A DNA stretch of 64,000 bases from Poriferisodalis sp965237655 (lineage in GTDB: Bacteria; Actinomycetota; Acidimicrobiia; Acidimicrobiales; Poriferisodalaceae), in contig NZ_CBDEGB010000002.1 of assembly GCF_965237655.1 (NCBI RefSeq), positions 992,001-1,056,000 of the forward strand. Direction: 5' to 3'. Positions 8,637 through 17,428 of this stretch are shown in pieces. Below the pieces are notes generated by a model. That model was not told where the DNA came from. It worked only from the letters and a program-made list of their open reading frames with translations, and did not search any database. The position numbers were made by a program, and so were the translations under genes. Position 1 is the first letter of the stretch; every line of letters starts with the position of its first letter.

Positions 8637-9325
8637 TCTGCCGTCACGATCACGAACAGGCCGGCGGCCTCGATGAGCGGGAGAGCGTCCGGCGGAGCGT
8701 TGCCTGCGCGCACAGCCAATTCGACGTGTGATTTTCGGCCGTCGCGCCGGATCTCGCGGGCGTCATAGATCACTGGCTCATCGATCGGGACGCCACCTCG
8801 GTAGTCGATTTCGAGACGCGCCGTGTACGCGGCGATCCCCAAGCAGATCATCAGGTAGCCGAGCACATCGTCGACCACAGCGCACACCGCCCCGCCATGC
8901 ACCCGACCCGGGGCACTCTCGAACGCGGCGCCAAAGCTCACGGTTGCGCGTACGCCCTCGCCGTGGCGACGCATGTCGACCTCCATGGCGGTGGGATTGG
9001 CCGGGCCGCTAAATGCGCGGTCGCCAAACGCCATGACCTCGGAGCCATCGGACGGTCTCAGGTCGACGTAGCGGCGGGCGAAGTAGTCCTGCGGGCGGGG
9101 GACAGGTTCCGAGGCAGCCTCGAGCCTCTCGGCGGTCACGTCGGCCCATGCGGTGATCTCGGCCAACGTCTCGGGGTCGGTGCGGTGCCGCACAAAGGCA
9201 TGTGCCAGCCGTCGCAGCGCACCCGCCGCGGCGCTGCGTTCGGCGAACTGCGGATCGGGATAGATCAGATGCAGGTCGTCGCCTGAGTCGCTGCTGGTGT
9301 CGCTGTGCGGCAACGTGGGTCCCAA
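8621..9325 (-). CDS. PaaI-type hotdog thioesterase
   Basis: The C-terminal half is a hotdog domain with GRVHGGAVCAVVDDVLGYL, the HGG-x6-D pattern of PaaI-type acyl-CoA thioesterases. The N-terminal region of about 90 residues is helical and unassigned. The start is uncertain: only TTG codons are available (9325, 9313 or 9403), and 9325 avoids most overlap with the SnoaL-like gene upstream. The two genes are probably co-transcribed. Confidence 0.75.
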   Translation of the reverse strand: MGPTLPHSDTSSDSGDDLHLIYPDPQFAERSAAAGALRRLAHAFVRHRTDPETLAEITAWADVTAERLEAASEPVPRPQDYFARRYVDLRPSDGSEVMAFGDRAFSGPANPTAMEVDMRRHGEGVRATVSFGAAFESAPGRVHGGAVCAVVDDVLGYLMICLGIAAYTARLEIDYRGGVPIDEPVIYDAREIRRDGRKSHVELAVRAGNAPPDALPLIEAAGLFVIVTADQLGS

Positions 9326-9332
9326 GAGGCCG

Positions 9333-9821
9333 TCAGCTGCCGAGCCGTCCGGGCTCGCCGTAGGGATAGTCGACCAACTCGCTAGACGGGTGTTCGAGAT
9401 CAAACGTCCAGTACTGGCGGATCTCCGCGATCAGCCGCTCGCCCGAGTCCTTGCTCAGGTCGAAGTCGTAGTGCTCGCTGCCGCGCACCGCAAACGGCAC
9501 GTCGTTGTCCCGCCGGCCAGCGGGCCCGGCAATCGTTCCGGTCATCCTCCATTCGATCGCTGCGGTGTCACCGTCGGTCACGAGCCGCTCGCAGTTCCAC
9601 GATGCGCCTCGCCACTTCGAGGCAATGCGTGCCCAGAACCGCCCGATCGTGGCGGCTCCCTGAACCGGTGCGTGATTCGTGTCATAGACCACGGCGTCAT
9701 CGGTGAAGTGCCCCGCCACGGCCTCAGCATCGCCAGCGGTGCAGGCTTCGAAGTAGCCGGTGATCCGCGCCTCGATCTCGCTGGCAGCGGCGCCCATCGT
9801 TGTGTTGCTGTGCTCGCCCAT
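9333..9821 (-). CDS. SnoaL-like / NTF2-fold protein
   Basis: The 162-aa protein starts MGEHSNTTMG and has the helix-strand order of the SnoaL-like NTF2 fold: ITGYFEACTAGDAEAVAGHF, then DDAVVYD, and a Trp-rich second half. Members are small hydrolases, cyclases or isomerases; no substrate can be inferred. The ATG at 9821 matches the family start; an in-frame ATG at 9905 is an alternative. It lies between an ABC ATPase and a thioesterase on the same strand. Confidence 0.75.
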   Translation of the reverse strand: MGEHSNTTMGAAASEIEARITGYFEACTAGDAEAVAGHFTDDAVVYDTNHAPVQGAATIGRFWARIASKWRGASWNCERLVTDGDTAAIEWRMTGTIAGPAGRRDNDVPFAVRGSEHYDFDLSKDSGERLIAEIRQYWTFDLEHPSSELVDYPYGEPGRLGS

Positions 9822-9922
9822 TTCGTCAGTCTCGCAGGCCCGGGCACGAGCGTTCTCAGCGGGAGTCGGTGGCGAAGGGTCCCGACTCGCCCGGACCGAC
9901 GTCATTGCCTGCGGGTTGGGAT

Positions 9923-10750
9923 CTAGTTCACGGCCCAGGACAGCCACCGGCCATCTCGCCGCTCCAGCCGCAGCTTGTGCGAGAAGCACTCTGACAGCGA
10001 CTCCGCGTTGAGCACCTCACCCAACGGGCCGCACGCCAGCGGCACACCGTCTCGCAACAGCAACCCATGGGTGAACGACGGAGGGATCTCGTCGGTGTGG
10101 TGGGTTACCAGCACGGTTGCGGGAGTCTGCGGATCGGCGCCAAGCGACTCCAGGCTGGCCACCAGTTGCTCCCGACCCGCCAAGTCCAGCCCGGCGGTCG
10201 GCTCGTCGAGCAGCAACAGCTCCGGACGACTCATGAGCGTGCGAGCCAACTGCACCCGCTGCTGCTCGCCCGACGACAGCGTGGCGAACGCGCGCTCGGC
10301 CAGCTGGCCTGCATCCACCCGCTTGAGGCACGCCAGCGCTGCTGCCCGGTCGGCATCGGTGTAGGTGTGCCACCAAGTTTCCAGTGCCGCGTAACGGGCC
10401 GTCATCACGATGTCGAGAGCGCAGATGTTCGGCCGGAACTGATCCCGCAGCGACGAGCTCGCAAGCCCGATCCGTCGCCGGTGCTCGCGCACGTCGACCG
10501 CTCCCCAACGCTCGCCGAGCACTTCCACCGTGCCAGTGGTGGGGAAGCGGTACAGCGATAAGACCTTGATGAGGCTCGTCTTGCCCGACCCGTTCGGCCC
10601 GAGCACGATCCACCGCTCGTGCGCAGCGATATCCCAATCGAGCGGCCCCAGCACCGTGTTGCCGTCGTAGACGACCGACACCCCTCGAACCGAGACAGTC
10701 GGCACCGGGCCGTCGCACGATGGCACCGGCCGCTCCCCGCCCTCGCTCAT
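9923..10750 (-). CDS. ABC transporter ATP-binding protein (single domain)
   Basis: An ATPase subunit of 275 aa with Walker A GPNGSGKTS, signature LSSGEQQR, Walker B LLLLDEPTAG and a His switch in VLVTHHTDEI. The sequence type resembles stand-alone YlmA/ModF-like ATPases whose permease partner is often unknown. Its ATG at 10750 overlaps the stop of the exporter gene upstream as ATGA, so the three ABC genes form one operon. No separate permease gene follows. Confidence 0.85.
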   Translation of the reverse strand: MSEGGERPVPSCDGPVPTVSVRGVSVVYDGNTVLGPLDWDIAAHERWIVLGPNGSGKTSLIKVLSLYRFPTTGTVEVLGERWGAVDVREHRRRIGLASSSLRDQFRPNICALDIVMTARYAALETWWHTYTDADRAAALACLKRVDAGQLAERAFATLSSGEQQRVQLARTLMSRPELLLLDEPTAGLDLAGREQLVASLESLGADPQTPATVLVTHHTDEIPPSFTHGLLLRDGVPLACGPLGEVLNAESLSECFSHKLRLERRDGRWLSWAVN

Positions 10751-12867
10751 GAGTCGTCGCGGCGGCCCTCGCCAGCATGGGACACCCACGTGGCGTACAT
10801 CTGCGCGTAACGGCCGCCGAGCGCGACCAGCTCGTCGTGGCTGCCCAGCTCGACCACGCCGCCCTCGTCGATGACGGCGATGCGGTCGGCCCGCATGGCC
10901 GTAGCCAGCCGATGCGCGATGAGCACTGCCGTGCGGCCCTCGAGCAGCAGGTCCAGCGCACTCTCGATCTCCGCCTCGGTGCTGAGGTCGACGCTGGAGG
11001 TGGCCTCGTCGAGCACGATCACCCTGGGTCGCGCCACGAACGCCCGAGCCAGCGCTAGCAGCTGCCGCTCGCCGGCTGACAGCGACACGCCCCGCTCGTG
11101 CACCTGGGTGTCGGCTCCGTCGGGAAGGCTGTCGATCAGCCGGCGCAGGCCCACCAGGTCGAGCGCCGCATCGATGTCGGCGTCGAGCTGTCCACCGCTG
11201 GTGCCGTCGGCGCGGTGGCGCAGTCCGAACGCCACGTTGTCTCGAATGGTGCCGTGAAACAGGAATGGCTCCTGGGGCACCACACCGAGTTGGTTCCGCA
11301 GCGACGAAAGCGTCAGGTCGCGCAGGTCCCAGCCGTCAATCGTGACCCGCCCCTGCGTCGGGTCGTAGAAGCGGATGATGAGCTTCGCAATGGTGCTCTT
11401 GCCGGCACCAGTCGGCCCCACCAGCGCAAACGTCTCGCCGGGCCGGATGTCGAGGCTGACGTCGCTCAGCACAGCGGGAATGTCTTCGTCGAGGTCGGTC
11501 GCCGCTCCATCTAAGGGGGCGGTGCCGTTGCGGTTCGGGTCGAGATCGACGCCGAGAACCGTGACGGCCAAGGGGTCAAAGCCCGTGTGCAGGCGCCCGG
11601 CGCGCTCGGTCGCCGAGCCATTTGTCTCGTGCACCGCATCGTCGTACGAGAACGAGACGCCCTCAAGTCGGATGTGACCTTCGATCGGCGGCAACTCGGC
11701 GGCATCGGCGCGTTGGGGAACTGACGGTTGCCGGGCAAGGATCTGGCCGATCTTCTTGAGGCCCGACTGACCTTGCTGGTAGAGGCTGTAAAGCTGCACG
11801 AGCTGCTGAATGGGGGCGAAGAACCTCGTCACGAACAGCAAGAACGCCACCAGCACGCCGGCCGCGAGCTCCCCACGCAACACCATCAGGCCGCCGACGG
11901 CGAGCACCAGGCCTTGTGCAGCGATGCCGATCGCCTCGGTTGAGGGACCGTAGATCGCCTGTGCCTTGGACATCGCCAGGTTGGCGTCGCGGTAGCGGGT
12001 GGTGACATGCCTGTGCCGTGTCACGTTCAGCCTGCGACGGTTCAGCGCCGCAATAACTCTGATGCCGGCGAGGTTCTCGGACAGGTCCGCGAGCACGTCC
12101 GCTATACGGTCTCTGACCTCGCCATAACCGGCGTCGCTGCGGGCACGGAACCACAAGGTGAGCGCCGCGAGCGGTGGGACGATGCCCACCAGCAGCACCA
12201 CCGCGAGCAGCGGGCTGTAGGTGAACAGCACCGTGGCCACCACGGCGACGGTCAGGGCTTGGATAATCAGGTTGACGAGGCCCTCGTTGATCAGCATCGC
12301 CACGTATTCCATGTCCGACGTCATGCGGCTCAGCAGCACGCCGGACTTGGCGTTCGTGTACCAGTCCAGAGAGAGGCGCTGGTAGTGGCTGAACAGGCGC
12401 AGGCGGAAGTCGTACATCATCTGCTCGGCAATGCGACCGTTGTGGCGCTGGCGGACGCGACTGAGCACGATGGAGATGGCCACGACAGCGAGATAGACGA
12501 GCACGACACGGTTCAGCGTCGATCGGTTTCCGGCAGCGATGCCGTTGTCGATGCCCTGCTGGACGAGCACGGGGCCCGCCTGCATAGCGGCTGTTTCCGC
12601 ACACAGCAGCACCGCTCCGGCGAGCACCGCCCAGCGGTGTGGCACCAGCATGTCCCGGAGCCCGAACTTGCGTTCGGCCCCATCGGGAGATCGGTCGGCA
12701 ACCTGGTCGAAATCGACCTGCGGCGCAGGGTGCTCGGGCTCGAGCGCCAAGAGCTTGTTCGCCCCTTCCTGTAGCTCGCTTGGCACTCCGGCGAACGGCA
12801 GTCCCGCTGCGGCGCTGGACTGAGTGGAAGTCGGACCCATGTGCCCATGGCCGCCGACCATCACCAT
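10747..12867 (-). CDS. ABC exporter half-transporter, permease-ATPase fusion (B subunit)
   Basis: A 706-aa fusion of a six-helix exporter membrane domain (about residues 90-390) and a nucleotide-binding domain. Motifs are Walker A VGPTGAGKST, a non-canonical signature LSAGER, and Walker B VIVLDEATSS with the catalytic Glu. A linker of about 60 residues separates the first beta-strand from Walker A. It is paired with the 12861-14834 gene, which has a canonical signature but an Asp in Walker B. Together they look like a heterodimeric exporter with one degenerate ATP site. The starts overlap by 7 bp; an ATG at 12840 is an alternative. Confidence 0.9.
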   Translation of the reverse strand: MVMVGGHGHMGPTSTQSSAAAGLPFAGVPSELQEGANKLLALEPEHPAPQVDFDQVADRSPDGAERKFGLRDMLVPHRWAVLAGAVLLCAETAAMQAGPVLVQQGIDNGIAAGNRSTLNRVVLVYLAVVAISIVLSRVRQRHNGRIAEQMMYDFRLRLFSHYQRLSLDWYTNAKSGVLLSRMTSDMEYVAMLINEGLVNLIIQALTVAVVATVLFTYSPLLAVVLLVGIVPPLAALTLWFRARSDAGYGEVRDRIADVLADLSENLAGIRVIAALNRRRLNVTRHRHVTTRYRDANLAMSKAQAIYGPSTEAIGIAAQGLVLAVGGLMVLRGELAAGVLVAFLLFVTRFFAPIQQLVQLYSLYQQGQSGLKKIGQILARQPSVPQRADAAELPPIEGHIRLEGVSFSYDDAVHETNGSATERAGRLHTGFDPLAVTVLGVDLDPNRNGTAPLDGAATDLDEDIPAVLSDVSLDIRPGETFALVGPTGAGKSTIAKLIIRFYDPTQGRVTIDGWDLRDLTLSSLRNQLGVVPQEPFLFHGTIRDNVAFGLRHRADGTSGGQLDADIDAALDLVGLRRLIDSLPDGADTQVHERGVSLSAGERQLLALARAFVARPRVIVLDEATSSVDLSTEAEIESALDLLLEGRTAVLIAHRLATAMRADRIAVIDEGGVVELGSHDELVALGGRYAQMYATWVSHAGEGRRDDS

Positions 12868-14834
12868 GACGTGCCGTCCTGAGTCTGTCTGCCGTCATCA
12901 GCACTCTCGTCGCTCGCCCCTGCAGCCAACACCTCGCTGTAGCGAGGTTCGGTTGCCATCAGCTCGGCGTGGGTGCCGTCGGCCACGATCCGGCCGCCGT
13001 CCATCAGCACCACTCGCTCCGCCAGGCTGATTGTCGACAGACGGTGGGCGATGACGATGGTGGTGCGGCCGGCCAGCAGCTCGAGCAGAGCCTCGTGGAT
13101 CCTCGTCTCGTGTGCCACGTCAATTGAGCTGGTGGCGTCGTCGAGGATCAGCACCGCAGGGTCGGCCACGAATGCGCGGGCGATGGCGATTCGCTGCCGC
13201 TGACCGCCCGAAAGGTCATAGCCGCGCTCACCGACGACGGTGTCGTAGCCCTCGTCGAGTTCACAGATGAACTTGTGCGCCTGGGCAGCCACCGCGGCGG
13301 CCACGACGTCGGCCCGGTCGGCGTCTGGCCGTCCATATGCGATGTTGTCGTGGATGCTTGCCGAGAACAGGAACGGCTCGTCGGGCACGAATCCGACAGC
13401 GCGACGGAGGCTGTCGGCGGTGACGTCTGCGATGTCATGCCCATCGACGGAGATGACGCCGCTCTGGCGGTCGTAAAAGCGCAGAAGCAACCGGGCCAGC
13501 GTGGTCTTGCCGCAACCGGTGCGGCCCACCACTGCGATGCGCTCGCCAGCGCCGATATGCAGGCTCATGCCGTCGAGGACCAGCGGCGCGGTTTGATCCG
13601 GCGCAGCCACTCCGCCCACCGTCTCGGTGCCGTAGGCGAAACGCACGTCACGGAACTCGACCTCAACGCCTGCAGCACTGCCGTCGGTTGTGTCCGGTCG
13701 TGGCAGGTCGATGGCGCCGGGGCGATCTGCGGACAGCAGGGGTTCGTCGAGCACCTCGAAGATGCGTTCGGCTGAGGCCTTCGCACGCTGGCCAAAGATG
13801 AACAGCATCCCGATGAATCGGAACGGGGCCTGCAGCAAGAGGATGTAGAGGCAGAAGGTGGTGATGTCGCCGACGGTGAGCGTGCCGCTGATCACTTGGT
13901 GACCGCCCACGAACAGAACGAGCGCCAGTGCGAGATTCGGCAGGTTCTCGATCGCAGGCGTGTACCGAGCTCGGGAATTGTGCTGGAGCATGTTGGCCCA
14001 CCGGAGCCGCTGGGCCGCCTGAGCCATCGCTTCGACTTGGCGGGATTCTGCGGCGAACGCCTTCACGACCCGGACGCCGCTCACGCTCTCGTCGGTCACC
14101 GTCGCGACTTCTGCGTTGCGGGATTGGATGATCCACGACAGCGGGAACATGATCTTTCGCAGGCGCTGTCCGAGCACGTAGACCGCGGGCATGGCCAGCA
14201 TGGTGATGGCGGTCAGCGGCAAGCTGATCCACGCCATCAGCGCGATCGCCACGACGAAGCTCAGCAGCTGGACGAACATGATCGGAGCGAACGCCAGGAA
14301 CATCTGCACCGAGCGGATGTCAGAATTCGAGCGGGAGATGATCTCGCCGGTCTGCACCCGGTCGTAGAAGGCAAACGAGAGCCGGCTCAGATGCTCGAAG
14401 AGCAGCGCGCGCAGATCGTTCTCGACGCGGTGGCCCATGGAGTACAGGCCATTGCGGTAGATGAAGGTGAAGACGCCGCGTGCCACGCCGAGAGCGACGA
14501 GCGCGACGATGAAGGGCCACAGTGCGCCCGACTGACCATCGCTCGCGCTCGGCACTGCAGCCTCGACGGCGTATCCGACGACCCGTGGCGCGACGACTTG
14601 CGTGATCATCGCGGGGATCGCGGCTAGCACCGCGATGGCGAAGCGCACCCGGTGTCGTGCCAGCAGCGGTCCCAGTCGCCGAATCCAACCCAGCGAGCGG
14701 TCGGCACGGATTGCGTCAGAGGGTTCGGCGTCGAACGACGCGGGGTCGAACGGCGCCCCCTCGGACGCACCGGAGCCGGCAGTGCGGAGTTGCGGCGCTG
14801 GTTCCGCGGGCGCAGATGTCTCAGCTACCCGCAT
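12861..14834 (-). CDS. ABC exporter half-transporter, permease-ATPase fusion (A subunit)
   Basis: A 657-aa half-exporter with Walker A VGRTGCGKTT, canonical signature LSGGQRQR, and Walker B VLILDDATSS. The catalytic Glu is replaced by Asp, as in the degenerate-site subunit of heterodimeric exporters such as TM287/288. The ATG at 14834 is preceded by TAGCCT with a 7-nt gap on this strand, supporting it over the ATG at 14900. It is the first gene of an operon that continues with the second half-exporter and the lone ABC ATPase. Confidence 0.9.
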   Translation of the reverse strand: MRVAETSAPAEPAPQLRTAGSGASEGAPFDPASFDAEPSDAIRADRSLGWIRRLGPLLARHRVRFAIAVLAAIPAMITQVVAPRVVGYAVEAAVPSASDGQSGALWPFIVALVALGVARGVFTFIYRNGLYSMGHRVENDLRALLFEHLSRLSFAFYDRVQTGEIISRSNSDIRSVQMFLAFAPIMFVQLLSFVVAIALMAWISLPLTAITMLAMPAVYVLGQRLRKIMFPLSWIIQSRNAEVATVTDESVSGVRVVKAFAAESRQVEAMAQAAQRLRWANMLQHNSRARYTPAIENLPNLALALVLFVGGHQVISGTLTVGDITTFCLYILLLQAPFRFIGMLFIFGQRAKASAERIFEVLDEPLLSADRPGAIDLPRPDTTDGSAAGVEVEFRDVRFAYGTETVGGVAAPDQTAPLVLDGMSLHIGAGERIAVVGRTGCGKTTLARLLLRFYDRQSGVISVDGHDIADVTADSLRRAVGFVPDEPFLFSASIHDNIAYGRPDADRADVVAAAVAAQAHKFICELDEGYDTVVGERGYDLSGGQRQRIAIARAFVADPAVLILDDATSSIDVAHETRIHEALLELLAGRTTIVIAHRLSTISLAERVVLMDGGRIVADGTHAELMATEPRYSEVLAAGASDESADDGRQTQDGTSW

Positions 14835-14929
14835 CCCGGCGAGGCTACCGCTGACCCTGGTCTGCGGGCCGGAAGGACCCGATACCTTGGGCGCAGCCAT
14901 TGGGCTTCGCGGGGGTGCGCAACACCGGC

Positions 14930-16264
14930 ATGACGCTGGGACTCATTGCAGGACTTGGGATCGTTGTCGTGCTCATTGCCTTGAACGGTGTGTTCGTGGC
15001 AGGGGAGTTCTCGCTCCTCGCCGTTGACACTTCTCAGGTTGATGTCTTGGCAGCGCAGGGACGCCGACGCGCCCGTGGCGTGCGAGCGCTGCTGCGGCGC
15101 CTCAGCTTCCATCTCGGCGGAGCGCAGCTCGGCATCACCCTCACTTCATTGGTGCTCGGCATCATCGCTGAGGGCACCATCGGCGAGTTGATCGAACGGG
15201 CGCTGGGCGGTTGGGCAGAAACGGCGGCATCGACCGGCGTCATCGCGGTCGTTGCGATAGCGCTGGCCGCAGTGTTCCAAATGGTGTTCGGCGAACTGGC
15301 ACCCAAGAACCTGGCTATATCGCGTCCGCTTCGGGTGAGCATGTGGTTGGCACCCGTGCTGCGGATCTATGGCGTCATCGCCGCCCCGGTCACGCTGCTG
15401 TTCAACGGCATCGCCAACGCCACCGTGCGGGGATTGGGCCTGCAGCCGACCGAGGAACTGCGCATCGTGCGCACCCGCGACGAGCTGGAGTACGTCGTCC
15501 GCTCGTCGCGCCAGCGCACCCTGAGCGACGCGCAGGCCGATCTGCTGGTGCGAACGCTGCGATTGGGCCGCAAGGACGCAGCTGACGCGCTCACGCCACG
15601 GACTGCGATGTCGGCCCTTGGAGCCGGCGCAACTCTCGGCGATCTGGTGGAGCTGGCCCGCAGCAGCGGCCACTCGCGATTCCCCGTACTCGGGTCGAGT
15701 TCCGACGACGTGCTCGGCATCGCCGAGGTGCGCGATGTGTTCAGTGTGGACGCGTCCGAGCGAGACCGCACTCCGGTGGAGACCATCATGCGCCCGGTCG
15801 TTGCGGTGGCCGAGAGCCGCAAGCTCGACGGCGTGCTGGCCGATATGTCCGAGGCCGACTGCCGGCTGTGCGTCGTGGTGGACGAGCACGGCGGTACTGC
15901 CGGTGTCCTGACACGCGAGGACATCGCCGAAGAGCTTGTGGGCGACATTGCCGACGAGTTCGACGAGCCGCCCGCCCTGACACCTCGCCGGCCTGGCCGC
16001 CCGATCACCCTGGCGGGCACCGCCACGCTCGATGAGCTGGAAGAGGCCACCGGCTTGGCCGCACCCCCAGGTCCCTATGAGACGTTGGCCGGATTCGTGC
16101 TGGAGCGCCTTGGCAAGATCCCGTCTGTGGGCACGGTGGTCTCCTGGAACGGTTGGCGCTTGGCGGTGAGCGAGCTCGACGGCTTGCGCATTGCCGAGGT
16201 AGCCGTTAGCGCCGAAACCCCCGCGCACAGCGAAGGCACCGATTCGAACGAGGCATCGTCGTGA
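14930..16264 (+). CDS. CNNM/CorC-family membrane protein with CBS pair (1)
   Basis: A 444-aa protein of the former hemolysin-C family: an N-terminal DUF21 membrane domain (start, then HLGGAQLGITLTSLVLG and VFGELAPKNLAI), a CBS pair in the middle (PRTAMSAL and ETIMRPVVAV) and a C-terminal CorC_HlyC domain. The family is linked to Mg or other cation export and tolerance. TTG at 14900 and GTG at 14915 are alternative starts. It is translationally coupled to a paralogue and is divergent from the ABC operon. Confidence 0.85.
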   Translation: MTLGLIAGLGIVVVLIALNGVFVAGEFSLLAVDTSQVDVLAAQGRRRARGVRALLRRLSFHLGGAQLGITLTSLVLGIIAEGTIGELIERALGGWAETAASTGVIAVVAIALAAVFQMVFGELAPKNLAISRPLRVSMWLAPVLRIYGVIAAPVTLLFNGIANATVRGLGLQPTEELRIVRTRDELEYVVRSSRQRTLSDAQADLLVRTLRLGRKDAADALTPRTAMSALGAGATLGDLVELARSSGHSRFPVLGSSSDDVLGIAEVRDVFSVDASERDRTPVETIMRPVVAVAESRKLDGVLADMSEADCRLCVVVDEHGGTAGVLTREDIAEELVGDIADEFDEPPALTPRRPGRPITLAGTATLDELEEATGLAAPPGPYETLAGFVLERLGKIPSVGTVVSWNGWRLAVSELDGLRIAEVAVSAETPAHSEGTDSNEASS

Positions 16265-17370
16265 CGGCGCTCGCGATAGCGGTGGGCGCGGTGCTGATCG
16301 TATTCAACGGCGGCTTCGTCGCGATGGAGTTCGGCCTCATCGGCTCGAAGCGTGCAGTCGTGGACAGCCAAGCCGCAACGGGACGATCAGCAGCCCTTGC
16401 GGCGCAACACATGCAGTCCGATGTGCTGACCACCCTTGGCGGCGCGCAGCTAGGGATCACCCTGTGCTCGCTGGCAGTCGGTCGCCTCACCGAACCGGCG
16501 ATCGCTGCGGTCATCGAGAGTGCCATCGGGGGAATCGTCGAGCTGCCAGACGCCGTGTTGCACTCCATCGGCTTCGGAATCGGCCTCGGGCTCGTCGCGG
16601 TCGTTCACATGGTGCTCGGCGAGATGGTCCCCAAGAACCTGGCGCTGATCGGCCCTGAACGCACACTGTTCGTGCTTGCCCGCCCGATGGCCGCATATCT
16701 CGTCGTCGCCCGACCCGTTGTGCGATCCCTGCTCGCCGTCTCGAACGGGGTCCTGCGAGCCCTTCGCGTGGAGCCGACCACCGAGCTGACCGACACGGCG
16801 ACGCCGGCCGAGCTGGGCCTCATGGCTCGCGACTCGCTCGCTGAAGGCCACATCGAGGCTGGCGATGTGGCGCTGCTCGAGCGGGCGATGCGCTTCGAAG
16901 CCACCACGGTGAGCGAGATCATGGCGCCGGCGGGTGATGTTGCCGCCGTACGGCTCGCCGACTCGATCGCAGCGGCCGAGCAGCAGTTCACCCGCACGGG
17001 CCGCTCACGGCTCGTCGTGCTCGGCGATGGACCCGACGACGTCCGGGGCATGCTCCACAGCAACGACCTGGCAGCGTCGACCGAGCGGGATGCGCCCGAC
17101 CTTGCCGAAGCCGACCGTCGAGTTGCGGCTCGCCAGCGTCTCGGTAGCGGCCTCGTTCGCCGGATGCTCCGCTTCGATCCCGACACAGCGCTCGACGAGG
17201 CGCTGCGCCGGATGCAGCGCACACGCATTCATCTTGCCGTCGTGGCCGACGAGCACAACCGGACGCTCGGCGTGGTCGCACTCGACGATCTGCTACGCGG
17301 CCTGATCGGTGATCCCGCTGCAGCCGACGAAGGCACGCACAGCAAAATCGCAGACGGCGGAGCAGGGTGA
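16261..17370 (+). CDS. CNNM/CorC-family membrane protein with CBS pair (2)
   Basis: A shorter paralogue (369 aa) of the preceding gene, with a DUF21 membrane domain (TLGGAQLGITLCSLAVG, VLGEMVPKNLAL) and a CBS pair. It seems to lack the C-terminal CorC_HlyC domain. Its GTG overlaps the previous stop as GTGA. Tandem long and short pairs of this family are common in actinobacteria, so the two probably act as a heteromer. Confidence 0.85.
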   Translation: MTALAIAVGAVLIVFNGGFVAMEFGLIGSKRAVVDSQAATGRSAALAAQHMQSDVLTTLGGAQLGITLCSLAVGRLTEPAIAAVIESAIGGIVELPDAVLHSIGFGIGLGLVAVVHMVLGEMVPKNLALIGPERTLFVLARPMAAYLVVARPVVRSLLAVSNGVLRALRVEPTTELTDTATPAELGLMARDSLAEGHIEAGDVALLERAMRFEATTVSEIMAPAGDVAAVRLADSIAAAEQQFTRTGRSRLVVLGDGPDDVRGMLHSNDLAASTERDAPDLAEADRRVAARQRLGSGLVRRMLRFDPDTALDEALRRMQRTRIHLAVVADEHNRTLGVVALDDLLRGLIGDPAAADEGTHSKIADGGAG

Positions 17371-17428
17371 CCCAGTTAGGCTGCCGTGGTCGTCGTCAGA
17401 CCCGTAGCGGCCTGTTGCGCATCACGCC

